Positions 17,678 to 27,512 are shown, counted from the stretch's first letter. The stretch: DNA of 64,000 nt from Sediminibacterium soli (GCF_009939225.1 NZ_JAACJR010000008.1:989107-1053106), one strand, 5' to 3'. The notes: generated by a model from the letters alone, not told the origin. Made by a program: numbers and translations.

Positions 17678-18475
17678 ATGGAAAAACAGTTCCGATACCA
17701 ATCTGCAACCATTTCCTATCGTATGGAGGGAGAAGGCAGCCCCGTGGTGTTACTGCACGGATTCGGGGAAGACGGTCATATATGGGATGAACAGGTACAA
17801 TTCCTGAAACAATATTGCCTGTTGCTGGTACCGCATCTTCCCGGTAGCGGTGCCTCGGGTATTTTGCACGGAGAAAACATTACCATCAGCGCTTATGCAG
17901 ACGTAATCCACGCCCTGCTGCAGGAAGAAAAGATCGGCAGCTGCCTGATGCTCGGACACAGTATGGGCGGTTATATAACGCTGGCGTTTGCGGAAAAATA
18001 CCCTTCCCTGTTAACCGGATTCGGGCTGGTTAATTCCACTGCCTTTGCGGACAGCGAAGAAAAAAAGAAGACCAGGGCCAGGGCTATTGAAACGATTGGC
18101 CGGTACGGAGCCGCGGCTTTTATCCGCACCACCATACCCGGTCTTTTTGCCGCGGGCTTTGCACAACAGCATCCCGGCAAAGTGGAAGCGCTGGCCGAAG
18201 CCGGCAAACAGTTTTCCGAAGAAGCGCTGCAGCAATATTACCAGGCCATGATGAACCGGCCGGACCGGACCGCTGTTTTGCAAAGCAACCCCTTACCCGT
18301 GCTTTTCGTAATCGGAACCGAAGACCAGGCCGCTCCCATGAACGATGTACTGAAGCAGGCGCACCTGCCCCTGAAATCGTACATTCATGTACTGGAACAT
18401 GTTGGACATATGAGTATGCTGGAAGCTTCCGACACACTGAACAGGTATTTACACGCGTTTATCAACTTAGCATAA
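17678..18475 (+). CDS. Alpha/beta-hydrolase
   Basis: A 265-residue alpha/beta-hydrolase with the oxyanion HGFG (27-30), nucleophile elbow GHSMGG (Ser95), acid Asp216 (GTEDQAAP) and His244 (HVGHMSM). No signal peptide; probably cytoplasmic. Substrate unknown; closest in style to small ester or C-C hydrolases. It starts 2 nt after the DUF4105 gene and ends 6 nt before the first PKD protein gene, suggesting a three-gene operon. Confidence 0.9.
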   Translation: MEKQFRYQSATISYRMEGEGSPVVLLHGFGEDGHIWDEQVQFLKQYCLLLVPHLPGSGASGILHGENITISAYADVIHALLQEEKIGSCLMLGHSMGGYITLAFAEKYPSLLTGFGLVNSTAFADSEEKKKTRARAIETIGRYGAAAFIRTTIPGLFAAGFAQQHPGKVEALAEAGKQFSEEALQQYYQAMMNRPDRTAVLQSNPLPVLFVIGTEDQAAPMNDVLKQAHLPLKSYIHVLEHVGHMSMLEASDTLNRYLHAFINLA

Positions 18476-18481
18476 CTGCAC

Positions 18482-21085
18482 ATGAAGAGGGTACCCTGCA
18501 TCCTCCTATTGGTTTGCTGCTGTCTTACGGCGATGGGCAGGCATGTGGCGGGCGGGGAACTCTATTACGAATACCTCAGGACAGGCAGTTCGGGCAGCAG
18601 CGTTTACCAGGTAACACTGCGCCTGTTCCGCGATTGCCAGTCGCTGGGCCCGCTGCTGCAGAACGAAAACCCCATTCTGGGCGTGTATGAAAACAATACA
18701 CTTATCAAAAGCCAGCAGCTGCCGATACAGTTTCCCGTACGCACCATTCAGCTGAACACATCGGGGTTTCCCTGTCTTGTGGGTTCTGTGAACGTCTGCT
18801 ACGAAGTGGCCATCTATACCGCGGTAATAGAACTGCAGGATAACCAGGCAGGCTATACCTTATCGCGTATCGGCTGCTGCCGGGTGGATACCATCAGCAA
18901 TTTATCGCAGCCGAGAAATGTAGGCAGCAATTATATTACCAGAATACCGGGTAAGATCGCCTTACCATCGGGTCATAACAGCAGTCCGCAGTTTAACGTG
19001 AAGGATACCGCGCTTGTCTGTGCCAACAAATCCTTCCAACTCGATTTCGGCGCCGTTGATCCCGACCGCGATTCGCTTTCCTTTGCGCTGTGCGAAGCCT
19101 ATACCTCCAGCGGCGGCGGCAACAACAACGCTCCGCCAACGCCAACGCTGAACCTGATACCGCTTCCCTACCGCTCGCCGTTTGACGGGGGCAATCCGCT
19201 GGGAAGCAAAGTGTCTATCAACAGCGCAACCGGCATCATCAGCGGTATTGCGCCGGCACAGGGACAATACGTGGTGAATGTATGCATCACGGAATGGCGA
19301 AATGGGAAACCGTTTACAGAACACCGGAAAGATTTTATACTGAAAGTGCAGAACTGCGATTTTGTGGAAGCCGTGCTGCCCGACAGGATCGTTCAATGCA
19401 AGGATTTCACCGTTCATTTTGAAAACGAATCCACTTCTTCTGCGGTTACCTCCTATACCTGGACCCTGTACAATGCCAAACTGCCGGGAGATATCATATC
19501 CAACGCACCGGTTCTCGATTATACCTACCCCGACACAGGCGTATACAAAGCAAAACTGCATGTAACCGGTCCGGCCGGATGTGAGGGTGATGACAGCACC
19601 CTGGTATTGGTATACCCCGGCTTCAGACCCGGCTTTCTGGTAACGGGCAGCTGCTACCAGCGGCCATACCAGTTTACCGATACCAGCTATACCCGTTACG
19701 GCGTGATCGACAGCTGGAAATGGAATTTTGGCGATGACACCACACTGGCCGATACATCGCGCATCAAAAACCCGTTATACAAATATGCATCGCCATCGGA
19801 AAAAGACATCAGCCTGGTGGTTACCAGCAACAAGGGCTGCATAGACAGTGTGCACACAAAACTGCCCGTGGCGGATAAACCTGTGTTGCTGCTGCCCTTT
19901 GAAGACACGCTTATCTGCAGCATCGACACCCTGGCGATACCTGTCGGCAACTCAGGATCGATATCCTGGCTGCCTGCTAAAAACATCATCGGGGCGAACA
20001 CGTCCCGCCCATTGGTTTTTCCAAAGGATACTACGAGGTACCTGGTAACCGTAAACGACAATGGCTGTATCAATACCGATACGGTAACCGTCAACGTGCT
20101 GCCGTTCATCAGTGTGTTTGCAGGCAACGATTCTGTTATCTGCAGAACCGATTCCATGCGGCTGCAGCCGGTAAGCCATGCATTGGCCTATTGCTGGACA
20201 AGTTCTGCAGACGACCTGCATTCGCAACAGAAATATCCCTGGGTGCAGCCATCGGCAACAACGGATTATTATGTGGTTGCCAACCTGGGACGCTGCCAGG
20301 CAAAAGACACTGTGCGTATAAAAGTGGCAGACTATCCCCTGGCAGCAGCAGGCATGGATACAACGATCTGCTTTGGTTCGAGGGCACAGTTACATGCGCA
20401 GGTAAAAGGTTCGGCCTTTACCTGGGCGCCCGCAGGCTCGCTGGTCAACACCCGGTCGGTTAACCCGGTTGCCGGTCCTTCGGTATCAACGGCTTATGTA
20501 CTGAGTGTAAGCGATACGCTGGGCTGTCCAAAAACCGTGAGGGATACGATACTGGTGTACGTAACGCCGACCCTGGTCACCGATGCGGGACCCGACACCA
20601 CGATCGTGCCCGGCCAGTCGCTGCAGCTGCAGGCAACGGGCGGCACCGCCTACCAATGGAGCCCCGCAACCGGTCTCAGCAATACCGATATTGCCAACCC
20701 GGTTGCCCTGCTCGGGGAGGATATCGATTCCATCCGCTACAGGGTAAGGGTATCGGTTGGCAGTTGTTTTACCGATGACGAGGTGCTGGTAAGGGTAAGC
20801 AAACACGGGCCCGAGATATATGTACCCTCGGCCTTTACACCCAATGACGATGGCCGGAACGATGTATTGAAACCGGCGCTTGTCGGTATCAGCAACCTGT
20901 ATTATTTCCGCGTATACAACCGGTGGGGACAGCAATTGTTCCATACCGCGCAGGCAGGAAAGGGATGGGACGGGGTTTACAACGGCGTAAAACAACCCCC
21001 GGGCACCTATGTGTACCAGGTGGAGGGCAGCGATTACCTCGGCAAAAAGGTATTCAGGAAAGGGACAAGTGTGCTGATCAGATAA
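18482..21085 (+). CDS. Secreted PKD-domain protein with type B T9SS C-terminal domain (paralog 1)
   Basis: An 867-residue exported protein: signal peptide (about 1-20), a conserved cysteine-rich N-terminal module (to about 300, with HVAGGELYYEY and GCCRVDTI), PKD-like domains near 320-375 and 405-460 (SWKWNFGDDTT), Ig-like repeats rich in D-T-V/W-x-P words, and a C-terminal gliding-motility type B sorting domain (about 779-867: VPSAFTPNDDGRNDVLKP, YFRVYNRWGQQLF, GWDGVYNG, GTYVYQVEG). This should be exported by the type IX secretion system and stay surface-bound or be released. It is strongly similar along its length to the next gene, so the two are a tandem duplication. Confidence 0.92.
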   Translation: MKRVPCILLLVCCCLTAMGRHVAGGELYYEYLRTGSSGSSVYQVTLRLFRDCQSLGPLLQNENPILGVYENNTLIKSQQLPIQFPVRTIQLNTSGFPCLVGSVNVCYEVAIYTAVIELQDNQAGYTLSRIGCCRVDTISNLSQPRNVGSNYITRIPGKIALPSGHNSSPQFNVKDTALVCANKSFQLDFGAVDPDRDSLSFALCEAYTSSGGGNNNAPPTPTLNLIPLPYRSPFDGGNPLGSKVSINSATGIISGIAPAQGQYVVNVCITEWRNGKPFTEHRKDFILKVQNCDFVEAVLPDRIVQCKDFTVHFENESTSSAVTSYTWTLYNAKLPGDIISNAPVLDYTYPDTGVYKAKLHVTGPAGCEGDDSTLVLVYPGFRPGFLVTGSCYQRPYQFTDTSYTRYGVIDSWKWNFGDDTTLADTSRIKNPLYKYASPSEKDISLVVTSNKGCIDSVHTKLPVADKPVLLLPFEDTLICSIDTLAIPVGNSGSISWLPAKNIIGANTSRPLVFPKDTTRYLVTVNDNGCINTDTVTVNVLPFISVFAGNDSVICRTDSMRLQPVSHALAYCWTSSADDLHSQQKYPWVQPSATTDYYVVANLGRCQAKDTVRIKVADYPLAAAGMDTTICFGSRAQLHAQVKGSAFTWAPAGSLVNTRSVNPVAGPSVSTAYVLSVSDTLGCPKTVRDTILVYVTPTLVTDAGPDTTIVPGQSLQLQATGGTAYQWSPATGLSNTDIANPVALLGEDIDSIRYRVRVSVGSCFTDDEVLVRVSKHGPEIYVPSAFTPNDDGRNDVLKPALVGISNLYYFRVYNRWGQQLFHTAQAGKGWDGVYNGVKQPPGTYVYQVEGSDYLGKKVFRKGTSVLIR

Positions 21086-21194
21086 ATCAGTAATTTCATC
21101 CGAAACCTGCTGTTTTTACCTATATGATTCCTTAAATTCAGTACACTAAGCAGCATAAACGTTTATCCATCCATCTACAGATTGTTGGGACTCC

Positions 21195-21230
21195 GTTAAA
21201 TAACCCCCGGGCTGTTAAGGGTTACTTAAC
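21195..21230. repeat. Imperfect palindrome upstream of PKD paralog 2
   Basis: GTTAAATAACCC (21195-21206) and GGGTTACTTAAC (21219-21230) pair at 11 of 12 positions around a 12-nt spacer, in the 195-nt gap between the PKD genes and 50 nt before the second start. Could be an operator or an attenuator; no U-tract. Confidence 0.45.
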
Positions 21231-21280
21231 AACCGGTAATTTCACCGTATCTCAAAGGATGCGGAAAGCAGATCGAGGAA

Positions 21281-23947
21281 ATGAAGCAAACTGTTTTTGT
21301 ATTATTGGTTTTACTGGCCTGCACAAATCTTTGTTTTGGCGCTCACCTCAAAGGGGGATGGATCCAGTATACCTACCTGGGACCGGGATCTGCCGCCAAT
21401 ACCTCGCGGTACGAAATAACCGTAAGACAGTACCTGGATTGTAATTCAACCGGCAGCCAGCGGGATGCCGATATTTACCTGGGTGTGTTTGATGGCACAA
21501 GCAACGCCCTGATCCAGAAACTAACGGTTCCGCTTAGCAGTTCTTCAACACCAAGCAAGACCACCTGGAGTCCCTGCCTCAGCACCAAACCGGCAGTTTG
21601 TTATATTATCGATGTGTATACAACCACCGTTGATCTCCCCAATACCAGCGGCGGATATACGCTTACCGTACAGCGCTGCTGCCGTGTCAGGGGCATTGTA
21701 AACCTGACCATTCCTTCTGATGATTATGGCATAAGTTATACGGCTAAAATACCCGGCGTGATTAATGGCACCAGCTATGCAAACAATTCGAGCCCGGTAT
21801 TCGCGCAAAAAGATACGGCGCTGATCTGTTACAGTGCGCCGTTCACGCTGGATTTCGGGGCCACGGACAAGGATGGCGATAATATCGTTTATACATTTTG
21901 TGCGGGGCTGACAGGAGGCTACAATAACAGGGCCAATCCTACCGATCCCAATGCGGCAAGACCCAATCCTCCCACCAATCCGCCGTATGCGGGAATCGGG
22001 TATACAGCGGGATACGATGGAAGCAACCCCATGGGCCCCACGGTAACCATCGATCCGAATACCGGCCTGATTTCAGGCATCGCCCCTTCCATTACCGGTG
22101 ATTATGTAATTGCGGTTTGCGCAAATGAATACCGGAATGGTGTACTGATCAGTTCCACCAAGAAAGAGATACATGTGAAAGTGGCCGACTGTACCATTAC
22201 CGGTGCGGTGTTAAAACCCAGCTATATCAGCTGCAATGGCACCACACTTACTTTCGAGAACCAAAGCACCAGCGCCAACATCAATTCCTACCTCTGGGAT
22301 TTTGGTATACCGGCACTCACAACAGATACCTCCACGCAACCAAGACCCAGCTACGATTTTCTGGCAAGCGGAAAAGACAGCGGTACCTATACCATAAAAC
22401 TGAAAGTGACTTCTGCCAGCGGCTGTGAAGATTCCACAACCGCCAAAGTATTGGTATACCCCGGCTTCAAAACAGATTTCACCGTGCTGTCCACCTGCGT
22501 GCTCAAGCCCTACCTGTTTAAAGACGCAACCACATCGAAGTATGGAACGGTTGACAGCTGGCGCTGGGATTTTGGCGATCCTTCCACACTGGCAGATACG
22601 GCACGCAGCAGGGACACTGCCTGGAAATACGCCTCCCCGCAGGCGGTTCAGGTAAGACTGATCACAACCAATACCAAGGGCTGCGTCGACACGGCCCTCA
22701 AAACCGTTACCATACTGGATAAACCCCAGCTGGATCTTCCGTTCCGCGATACGCTTATCTGCAGCATCGACTCACTGACGCTGCGCGTGAACATACCCAG
22801 CGGCACCGCCAGCTGGACGGTGCAGCCAGGCCCCAACCAGTCGAGGATATTACAGCCGAACACGGTATCGCCGGTTGTTTTTCCCACGGATACCACCCGG
22901 TACTATGTTACCATCAACGACAACGGTTGCATCAACAACGACTCGGTAACCGTAAATGTGCTGAAGTATATTTCTGTTTCCCTGCCGCCCGAAACCGGGT
23001 TATGTCTTACGGACTCGCTGCAGCTCTCGCCGGTAAGCTATGCGCTGTCTTACCGGTGGACCGCTTCCACCGGCGAAACGGTTGCGCCTGTGAAATACCC
23101 ATGGGTAAAACCGCTGGCACAAACACGATACCGTGTAGACGCCAACCTGGGTAAATGCCAGGCTACCGCCTATACGCTTGTAAAAGTTGCTCCTTACCCG
23201 AGTGTGGCACTGGGGCAGGACACCATCATTTGTTTTGGTAACCGCGTACAGCTGAATGCAACCATAGTGGGGTCTTCGTTTTCCTGGAGCCCTACCGTCT
23301 CGCTTGTCAACGCCAACACCGTAACACCGATAGCCGGCCCTTCGAGAACAACCGCGTATATACTTACCGTAACCGATACCGTTGGCTGTCCCAAACCGAA
23401 AACCGATACGCTGGTGGTTACCGTTATTCCGCCGCTGCATATAGATGCGGGTAAAGACACCACCGTGGTGGCCAATCAACCCCTGCAGTTACTGGCAACA
23501 GGAGCCAGCAGCTATGAATGGTCACCGGCAACAGGACTGAACAACCCGTTTATCGCCAACCCGGTTGCCACGCTCGGCAACACTGTCGATTCTGTTATTT
23601 ATACCGTTACGGGCAGCGAAGGCGGCTGTTCTGCCGAGGATAAGATCACGGTGCGTGTGTATAAGAACGGGGCCGATATCATCGTACCCTCGGCCTTCAC
23701 ACCCAACGGCGATGGCAGGAACGACCTGATCCGTCCGCATACATTCGGTATCGACAGGCTTGCCTATTTCAGCGTGTTTAACCGATGGGGGCAGGTTATG
23801 TTCACCACCAGCCAGATCGGCAAAGCCTGGGACGGCGTATTCAACGGCGTAAAACAACCCTCGGGCACTTATGTATACCAGGCCATGGGCGTAGACTACC
23901 GCGGAAATACGGTATACAGAAAGGGTACATTTGTATTGATCAGGTAA
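21281..23947 (+). CDS. Secreted PKD-domain protein with type B T9SS C-terminal domain (paralog 2)
   Basis: An 888-residue paralog of the preceding gene with the same order: signal peptide (about 1-20, ending CFGAHLKGGW), cysteine-containing N-terminal module with CCRVRGIVNL, PKD-like domains near 335-385 and 425-475 (SWRWDFGDPSTLAD), Ig-like repeats, and a type B sorting domain (about 800-888: VPSAFTPNGDGRNDLIRP, YFSVFNRWGQVMF, GTYVYQAMG). Shared phrases such as PF-DTLICSIDSL, TTRYYVTINDNGCIN and CFGNRVQLNA show the duplication covers the whole gene. It has its own 195-nt upstream region containing a palindrome, so it may be regulated separately. Confidence 0.92.
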   Translation: MKQTVFVLLVLLACTNLCFGAHLKGGWIQYTYLGPGSAANTSRYEITVRQYLDCNSTGSQRDADIYLGVFDGTSNALIQKLTVPLSSSSTPSKTTWSPCLSTKPAVCYIIDVYTTTVDLPNTSGGYTLTVQRCCRVRGIVNLTIPSDDYGISYTAKIPGVINGTSYANNSSPVFAQKDTALICYSAPFTLDFGATDKDGDNIVYTFCAGLTGGYNNRANPTDPNAARPNPPTNPPYAGIGYTAGYDGSNPMGPTVTIDPNTGLISGIAPSITGDYVIAVCANEYRNGVLISSTKKEIHVKVADCTITGAVLKPSYISCNGTTLTFENQSTSANINSYLWDFGIPALTTDTSTQPRPSYDFLASGKDSGTYTIKLKVTSASGCEDSTTAKVLVYPGFKTDFTVLSTCVLKPYLFKDATTSKYGTVDSWRWDFGDPSTLADTARSRDTAWKYASPQAVQVRLITTNTKGCVDTALKTVTILDKPQLDLPFRDTLICSIDSLTLRVNIPSGTASWTVQPGPNQSRILQPNTVSPVVFPTDTTRYYVTINDNGCINNDSVTVNVLKYISVSLPPETGLCLTDSLQLSPVSYALSYRWTASTGETVAPVKYPWVKPLAQTRYRVDANLGKCQATAYTLVKVAPYPSVALGQDTIICFGNRVQLNATIVGSSFSWSPTVSLVNANTVTPIAGPSRTTAYILTVTDTVGCPKPKTDTLVVTVIPPLHIDAGKDTTVVANQPLQLLATGASSYEWSPATGLNNPFIANPVATLGNTVDSVIYTVTGSEGGCSAEDKITVRVYKNGADIIVPSAFTPNGDGRNDLIRPHTFGIDRLAYFSVFNRWGQVMFTTSQIGKAWDGVFNGVKQPSGTYVYQAMGVDYRGNTVYRKGTFVLIR

Positions 23948-24029
23948 GCGTAAAACCAAAGACCCGAAAGCTGAACGATACCAGCGCCTTCTTTGCTTTT
24001 TCTGCTTTAGTTTTCACTTATTCTCTCCC

Positions 24030-24037
24030 TACCTTCG
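24030..24037 (+). promoter_or_regulatory. Probable -7 element of the SDR gene, 4 nt from the start codon
   Basis: TACCTTCG (one mismatch from TAnnTTTG), then TTGC and ATG 24042. The close spacing mirrors folD, guaB and the MFS gene. Confidence 0.4.
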
Positions 24038-24041
24038 TTGC

Positions 24042-24797
24042 ATGAAAAAAACCATCCTTATCACCGGAGCCAGTTCGGGTTTCGGGAAAGCGATCGCTGA
24101 AAAATTTGCCGGGGCTGGCTGGCATTGCATCATCACCGGCCGGAGAGCAGGGAAGTTGCAGGAACTGGCAAAGACATTACAGGATCAATATGCGGTGCGG
24201 GTGCTGCCGCTGGTTTTTGATGTGCAGAACAGGCAGGAAGTGTTTGCTGCCATCGGCGCCCTGCCCGATGACTGGAAATCCATCGACCTGCTGGTGAACA
24301 ATGCAGGCCTGGCCCTGGGAAAAGACAGTTTTGAAAATGCCGATCTCAACGACTGGGATACCATGATCGATACAAATGTGAAAGGCATGATGTATGTAAC
24401 CAAAGCCGTATTGCCTTATATGACGGCAAGAAAAAAAGGGCATATCATCAATATGGGGTCGGTGGCCGGTAAACTGGTGTACAGGGAAGGCAATGCCTAC
24501 TGTGCCAGCAAGTTTGCCGTGGATGCATTAAGTCATTCCATGCGGATAGACCTGCTGCCGCACCGCATCAAAGTAACGGCCATTCACCCCGGCGCTGCCG
24601 AAACAGAATTCTCCAGGGTGCGGTTCAAAGGCGATGAGCAGAAAGCGGCTGCTGTATACGATGGCTTTACACCCCTGTATGCAGGCGATATTGCCGATGT
24701 TGCCTTTTACTGCGCCACCCTTCCTGAAAACGTTTGCATCAACGACCTCGTGGTTACCTGCACGGCACAGGCAGATGGTATTTATGTTCACAAATAA
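24042..24797 (+). CDS. SDR-family NAD(P)-dependent oxidoreductase (YdfG-like)
   Basis: A 251-residue classical short-chain dehydrogenase: TGASSGFG cofactor motif (8-15), NNAG (86-89), and the catalytic Ser140, Tyr153 and Lys157 (YCASK). The segment HPGAAETEFSRVRFKGD is typical of the 3-hydroxy acid / serine dehydrogenase (YdfG) branch, so NADP-dependent oxidation of small hydroxy acids is the best guess; substrate is not certain. The DinB gene starts 27 nt downstream, probably in the same transcript. Confidence 0.9.
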   Translation: MKKTILITGASSGFGKAIAEKFAGAGWHCIITGRRAGKLQELAKTLQDQYAVRVLPLVFDVQNRQEVFAAIGALPDDWKSIDLLVNNAGLALGKDSFENADLNDWDTMIDTNVKGMMYVTKAVLPYMTARKKGHIINMGSVAGKLVYREGNAYCASKFAVDALSHSMRIDLLPHRIKVTAIHPGAAETEFSRVRFKGDEQKAAAVYDGFTPLYAGDIADVAFYCATLPENVCINDLVVTCTAQADGIYVHK

Positions 24798-24824
24798 ACC
24801 CGATAAACAAAAACAATTCATGAT

Positions 24825-25313
24825 ATGATCGCATCCATCAACACATTTTCAGAGGTATGGGAACAGGAATCCGAAGCCACGCTTTCGTGTTTTAAACAGC
24901 TGACAGACCAGAGCCTCGGCAAAGAACTCATCGGAGGCTACCGAAGCATAGAGCGCATAGCCAATCATATTGTTGACTGCGCAGCAAGCATTCCGCAGGC
25001 AGCCACTTTGCCGCTGGTGCACAGCAAACAACATTACCATACCGTTGCCGAACTGACCGAAGCGTATACCAGTGCATCCAACAAGGTAAAACAGGCCGCC
25101 GGCCAGTGGACGGATGCAACACTTCAGGAAACCACACCCATGTATGGCGAAACATGGAAAAAAGGGTTTGCCTTATGGGTAACCATTGCGCACCAGGCGC
25201 ACCACAGGGGACAATTAACCGTACTGATGCGTATGGCGGGGCTTAAAGTGCCCGGTGTGTACGGTCCTGCCAAAGAAGAATGGGAAGCCTACGGGTTGCC
25301 GAAGGCAGACTGA
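24825..25313 (+). CDS. DinB / YfiT-type putative metal-dependent hydrolase
   Basis: A 162-residue four-helix-bundle protein of the DinB superfamily. The three putative metal-binding histidines, His48 (RIANHIVD) and the H123-xxx-H127 pair (HQAHHRGQL), are present. Family members include bacillithiol and mycothiol S-transferases and many of unknown function; no specific reaction can be assigned. It follows the SDR gene closely and converges on the nitronate monooxygenase gene. Confidence 0.85.
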   Translation: MIASINTFSEVWEQESEATLSCFKQLTDQSLGKELIGGYRSIERIANHIVDCAASIPQAATLPLVHSKQHYHTVAELTEAYTSASNKVKQAAGQWTDATLQETTPMYGETWKKGFALWVTIAHQAHHRGQLTVLMRMAGLKVPGVYGPAKEEWEAYGLPKAD

Positions 25314-25337
25314 TTACTTATCGGAAATCAGAGATCG

Positions 25338-25404
25338 AACGGGGATCCCGAAAGGCATTTTATCCTGCAGTGCATGGAGATACCGGCCAGTCCGGATCCC
25401 CGTT
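25338..25404. terminator. Inverted repeat between convergent DinB and nitronate monooxygenase genes
   Basis: Perfect 11-bp arms AACGGGGATCC (25338-25348) and GGATCCCCGTT (25394-25404) enclosing 45 nt. It lies between converging genes, so a bidirectional transcription stop is likely, though the loop is long. Confidence 0.4.
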
Positions 25405-25412
25405 TCTATTAA

Positions 25413-26369
25413 TTAAGACCTGAGCTTAACCACAGCTTTTTCGTATTCTTCGCGGATCTCCTGCAGCACTTCAGCAGCGGGTTTGATTTCCCTGATCAGC
25501 GCGCTTACCTGTCCTATCTCCAGTTCGCCTTCTGTAAGATCACCTTCGAACATACCTTTTTTGGCGCGGGCTCTGCCGAGCAGCTGTTTGAGTTCTTCTT
25601 CCGAAGCGCCGCTTTTATCGGCTGCATGCACCCGTTCTGCAAAATCATTTTTGAGCAGCCGCACGGGTACGAGTTTCTTCATCGCCAGCAGCGTATCTCC
25701 CTCCTCTGCGCGGATCACCGCCTGTTTGAAATCCATATGTGAAGAAGCTTCGGGGGTGCACACAAACCGCGAACCGATCTGCACACCGTCTGCACCCAAC
25801 ACCATTGCCGCAAGCATTTGCCTGCCCTTGGCAATACCTCCCGCTGCGATAACGGGAATGGATACCGCTGCGCAAACAGCCGGCACCAGCACCATGGTGG
25901 TGGTTTCCTCCCTGCCGTTATGACCGCCGGCCTCAAAACCTTCGGCAACCACCGCATCGCATCCCGCATCCTGCGCCTTGCGCGCAAACCTGCTGCTGCT
26001 CACCACATGCACCACGCTGATGCCATGCTCTTTCAGCCTGCCCGTCCAGGTGTTCGGATTACCGGCGCTCGTAAAAACAATGGGTACCTTTTCTTCGATG
26101 ATGATACGGAACAGCTCTTCAATACCGGGATACATCAGCGGAACATTTACGCCAAACGGCTTGTCTGTGGCGGCCCTGCATTTCTGAATATGCATTTTCA
26201 GTACCTCCGGGTACATGCTTCCGGCCCCGAGCAAACCCAGTCCGCCCGCATTGCTTACCGCACTCGCCAGCCGCCAGCCGCTGGCCCATACCATTCCGGC
26301 CTGGATGATGGGGTATTGTATGCCGAACAGTTTCAGAATGGGGTTATCGGTCGTTGATCCATTGTTCAT
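25413..26369 (-). CDS. Nitronate monooxygenase family flavoprotein
   Basis: A 318-residue FMN-dependent TIM-barrel protein. The N-terminal PIIQAGMVWASGWRLASAVSNAGGLG, the FMN-site FEAGGHNG with candidate catalytic His150, and IAAGGIAKGRQMLAAMVLGADGVQIGSRF-type phosphate-binding region identify the NMO/2-nitropropane dioxygenase family; the related FabK enoyl-ACP reductase cannot be fully excluded without a search, but FabK neighbours are absent. Role is probably detoxification of alkyl nitronates such as propionate-3-nitronate. Single-gene unit with converging neighbour. Confidence 0.85.
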   Translation of the reverse strand: MNNGSTTDNPILKLFGIQYPIIQAGMVWASGWRLASAVSNAGGLGLLGAGSMYPEVLKMHIQKCRAATDKPFGVNVPLMYPGIEELFRIIIEEKVPIVFTSAGNPNTWTGRLKEHGISVVHVVSSSRFARKAQDAGCDAVVAEGFEAGGHNGREETTTMVLVPAVCAAVSIPVIAAGGIAKGRQMLAAMVLGADGVQIGSRFVCTPEASSHMDFKQAVIRAEEGDTLLAMKKLVPVRLLKNDFAERVHAADKSGASEEELKQLLGRARAKKGMFEGDLTEGELEIGQVSALIREIKPAAEVLQEIREEYEKAVVKLRS

Positions 26370-26522
26370 GGTGCAAGTTAATTGCCTGCCTCAGCCTTAG
26401 CAGCATGTTGCAGCGGTTCTTGTATTCAATAATAATACCTGTAAACATCGCTTCTGAAAGATAGCGCTTCTTCCTGCAATAAACAGGCAGGTTATTCTAT
26501 AGGGAATATCAACCGTAAGAGT

Positions 26523-27512
26523 TTACCCGAAATCTATTTCCGTATTATCGCCGATGTTCAGGCTCCTGCTCAATCCTTTCACCGACGCATCGCTTCCGAT
26601 AAGCGAATTATCGAGCACCACCTCAAAAAGGTTGGTATATGAACCGATGATACTGTCGCGTACGATGGAATGCTTGATGGATGTATTGGCACCGATAGCC
26701 ACATGCGGTCCGATGATGGAATTGGAGATATCGCAACCCGGCGCAATGCTCACGGGCGGTATAATGATCGTGTCTGTGAAATCGTGCTGCTGTACATTGC
26801 CGCCGAATTTCTTCAGCAAAGTGGCATTGCTTTCGAGCAGGGTTTCTTTTTTGCCGCAGTCGAACCAGTTCTTCACTTTCAGCGCCTGAAATTGGGCGCC
26901 GCGTTTGATCATGCAGTCCAGCGCATCGGTAAGGTTGTATTCACCAAAGCTGCGGATGTCCTGCGCAAACAGGTGGTGCAGGCACTGGAACAGGAACTGT
27001 GTTTCCTTGATCTTGTACAGGCCCACAAGCGCCATATTGCTTTTGGGGATCGCCGGTTTTTCCACCACCTGCTCAATAAAACCGTCGTCGCCTATCGATG
27101 CCACACCAAAATTCCGGGGGTCGTCCACTTTCTTGATGCCGAGCATGCTGTACGGGCTGTTAACCATTTCCTGCACATCGTATTCACAGATGGTATCGCC
27201 CAGCGCCACAAATACCTCGTCATCACCAACAATATTCCGCGTAAGTTCAATGGCATGCCCCGTACCCTGGCGTTCGTTCTGAAAAACAAAATGGGTGATA
27301 AGATCGGGATAGGTTTGTTTTACATAGTCCTGGATCTTTTCTCCGAGGTACCCGACAATAAAAATGAATTCGTTGATACCGGCATCTTTGAGTTGGTCAA
27401 CAATAAAACTCAGGATCGTTTTGCCGGCAATGGGAATCAGTGCCTTGGGCTGTGTATAAGTGTGCGGCCGCAACTTGGTACCAGCGCCGGCCACAGGTAT
27501 GATCGCTTTCAT
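26523..27512 (-). CDS. Sugar-phosphate nucleotidyltransferase with left-handed beta-helix
   Basis: A 329-residue protein: an N-terminal nucleotidyltransferase domain (about 1-235; GAGTKLRPHT at 9-18, PKALIPIAGK, GTGHAI, ALGDTI) and a C-terminal hexapeptide beta-helix (about 245-329, PPVSIAPGCDISNSIIGPHVAIG). This is the glucose-1-phosphate thymidylyl-/uridylyltransferase-like group; the sugar and nucleotide are not decidable by eye. The signature has Lys where RmlA has Arg (GTRL). It may supply activated sugars for surface polysaccharide. Divergent from glyA; 219 nt separate the starts. Confidence 0.85.
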   Translation of the reverse strand: MKAIIPVAGAGTKLRPHTYTQPKALIPIAGKTILSFIVDQLKDAGINEFIFIVGYLGEKIQDYVKQTYPDLITHFVFQNERQGTGHAIELTRNIVGDDEVFVALGDTICEYDVQEMVNSPYSMLGIKKVDDPRNFGVASIGDDGFIEQVVEKPAIPKSNMALVGLYKIKETQFLFQCLHHLFAQDIRSFGEYNLTDALDCMIKRGAQFQALKVKNWFDCGKKETLLESNATLLKKFGGNVQQHDFTDTIIIPPVSIAPGCDISNSIIGPHVAIGANTSIKHSIVRDSIIGSYTNLFEVVLDNSLIGSDASVKGLSRSLNIGDNTEIDFG

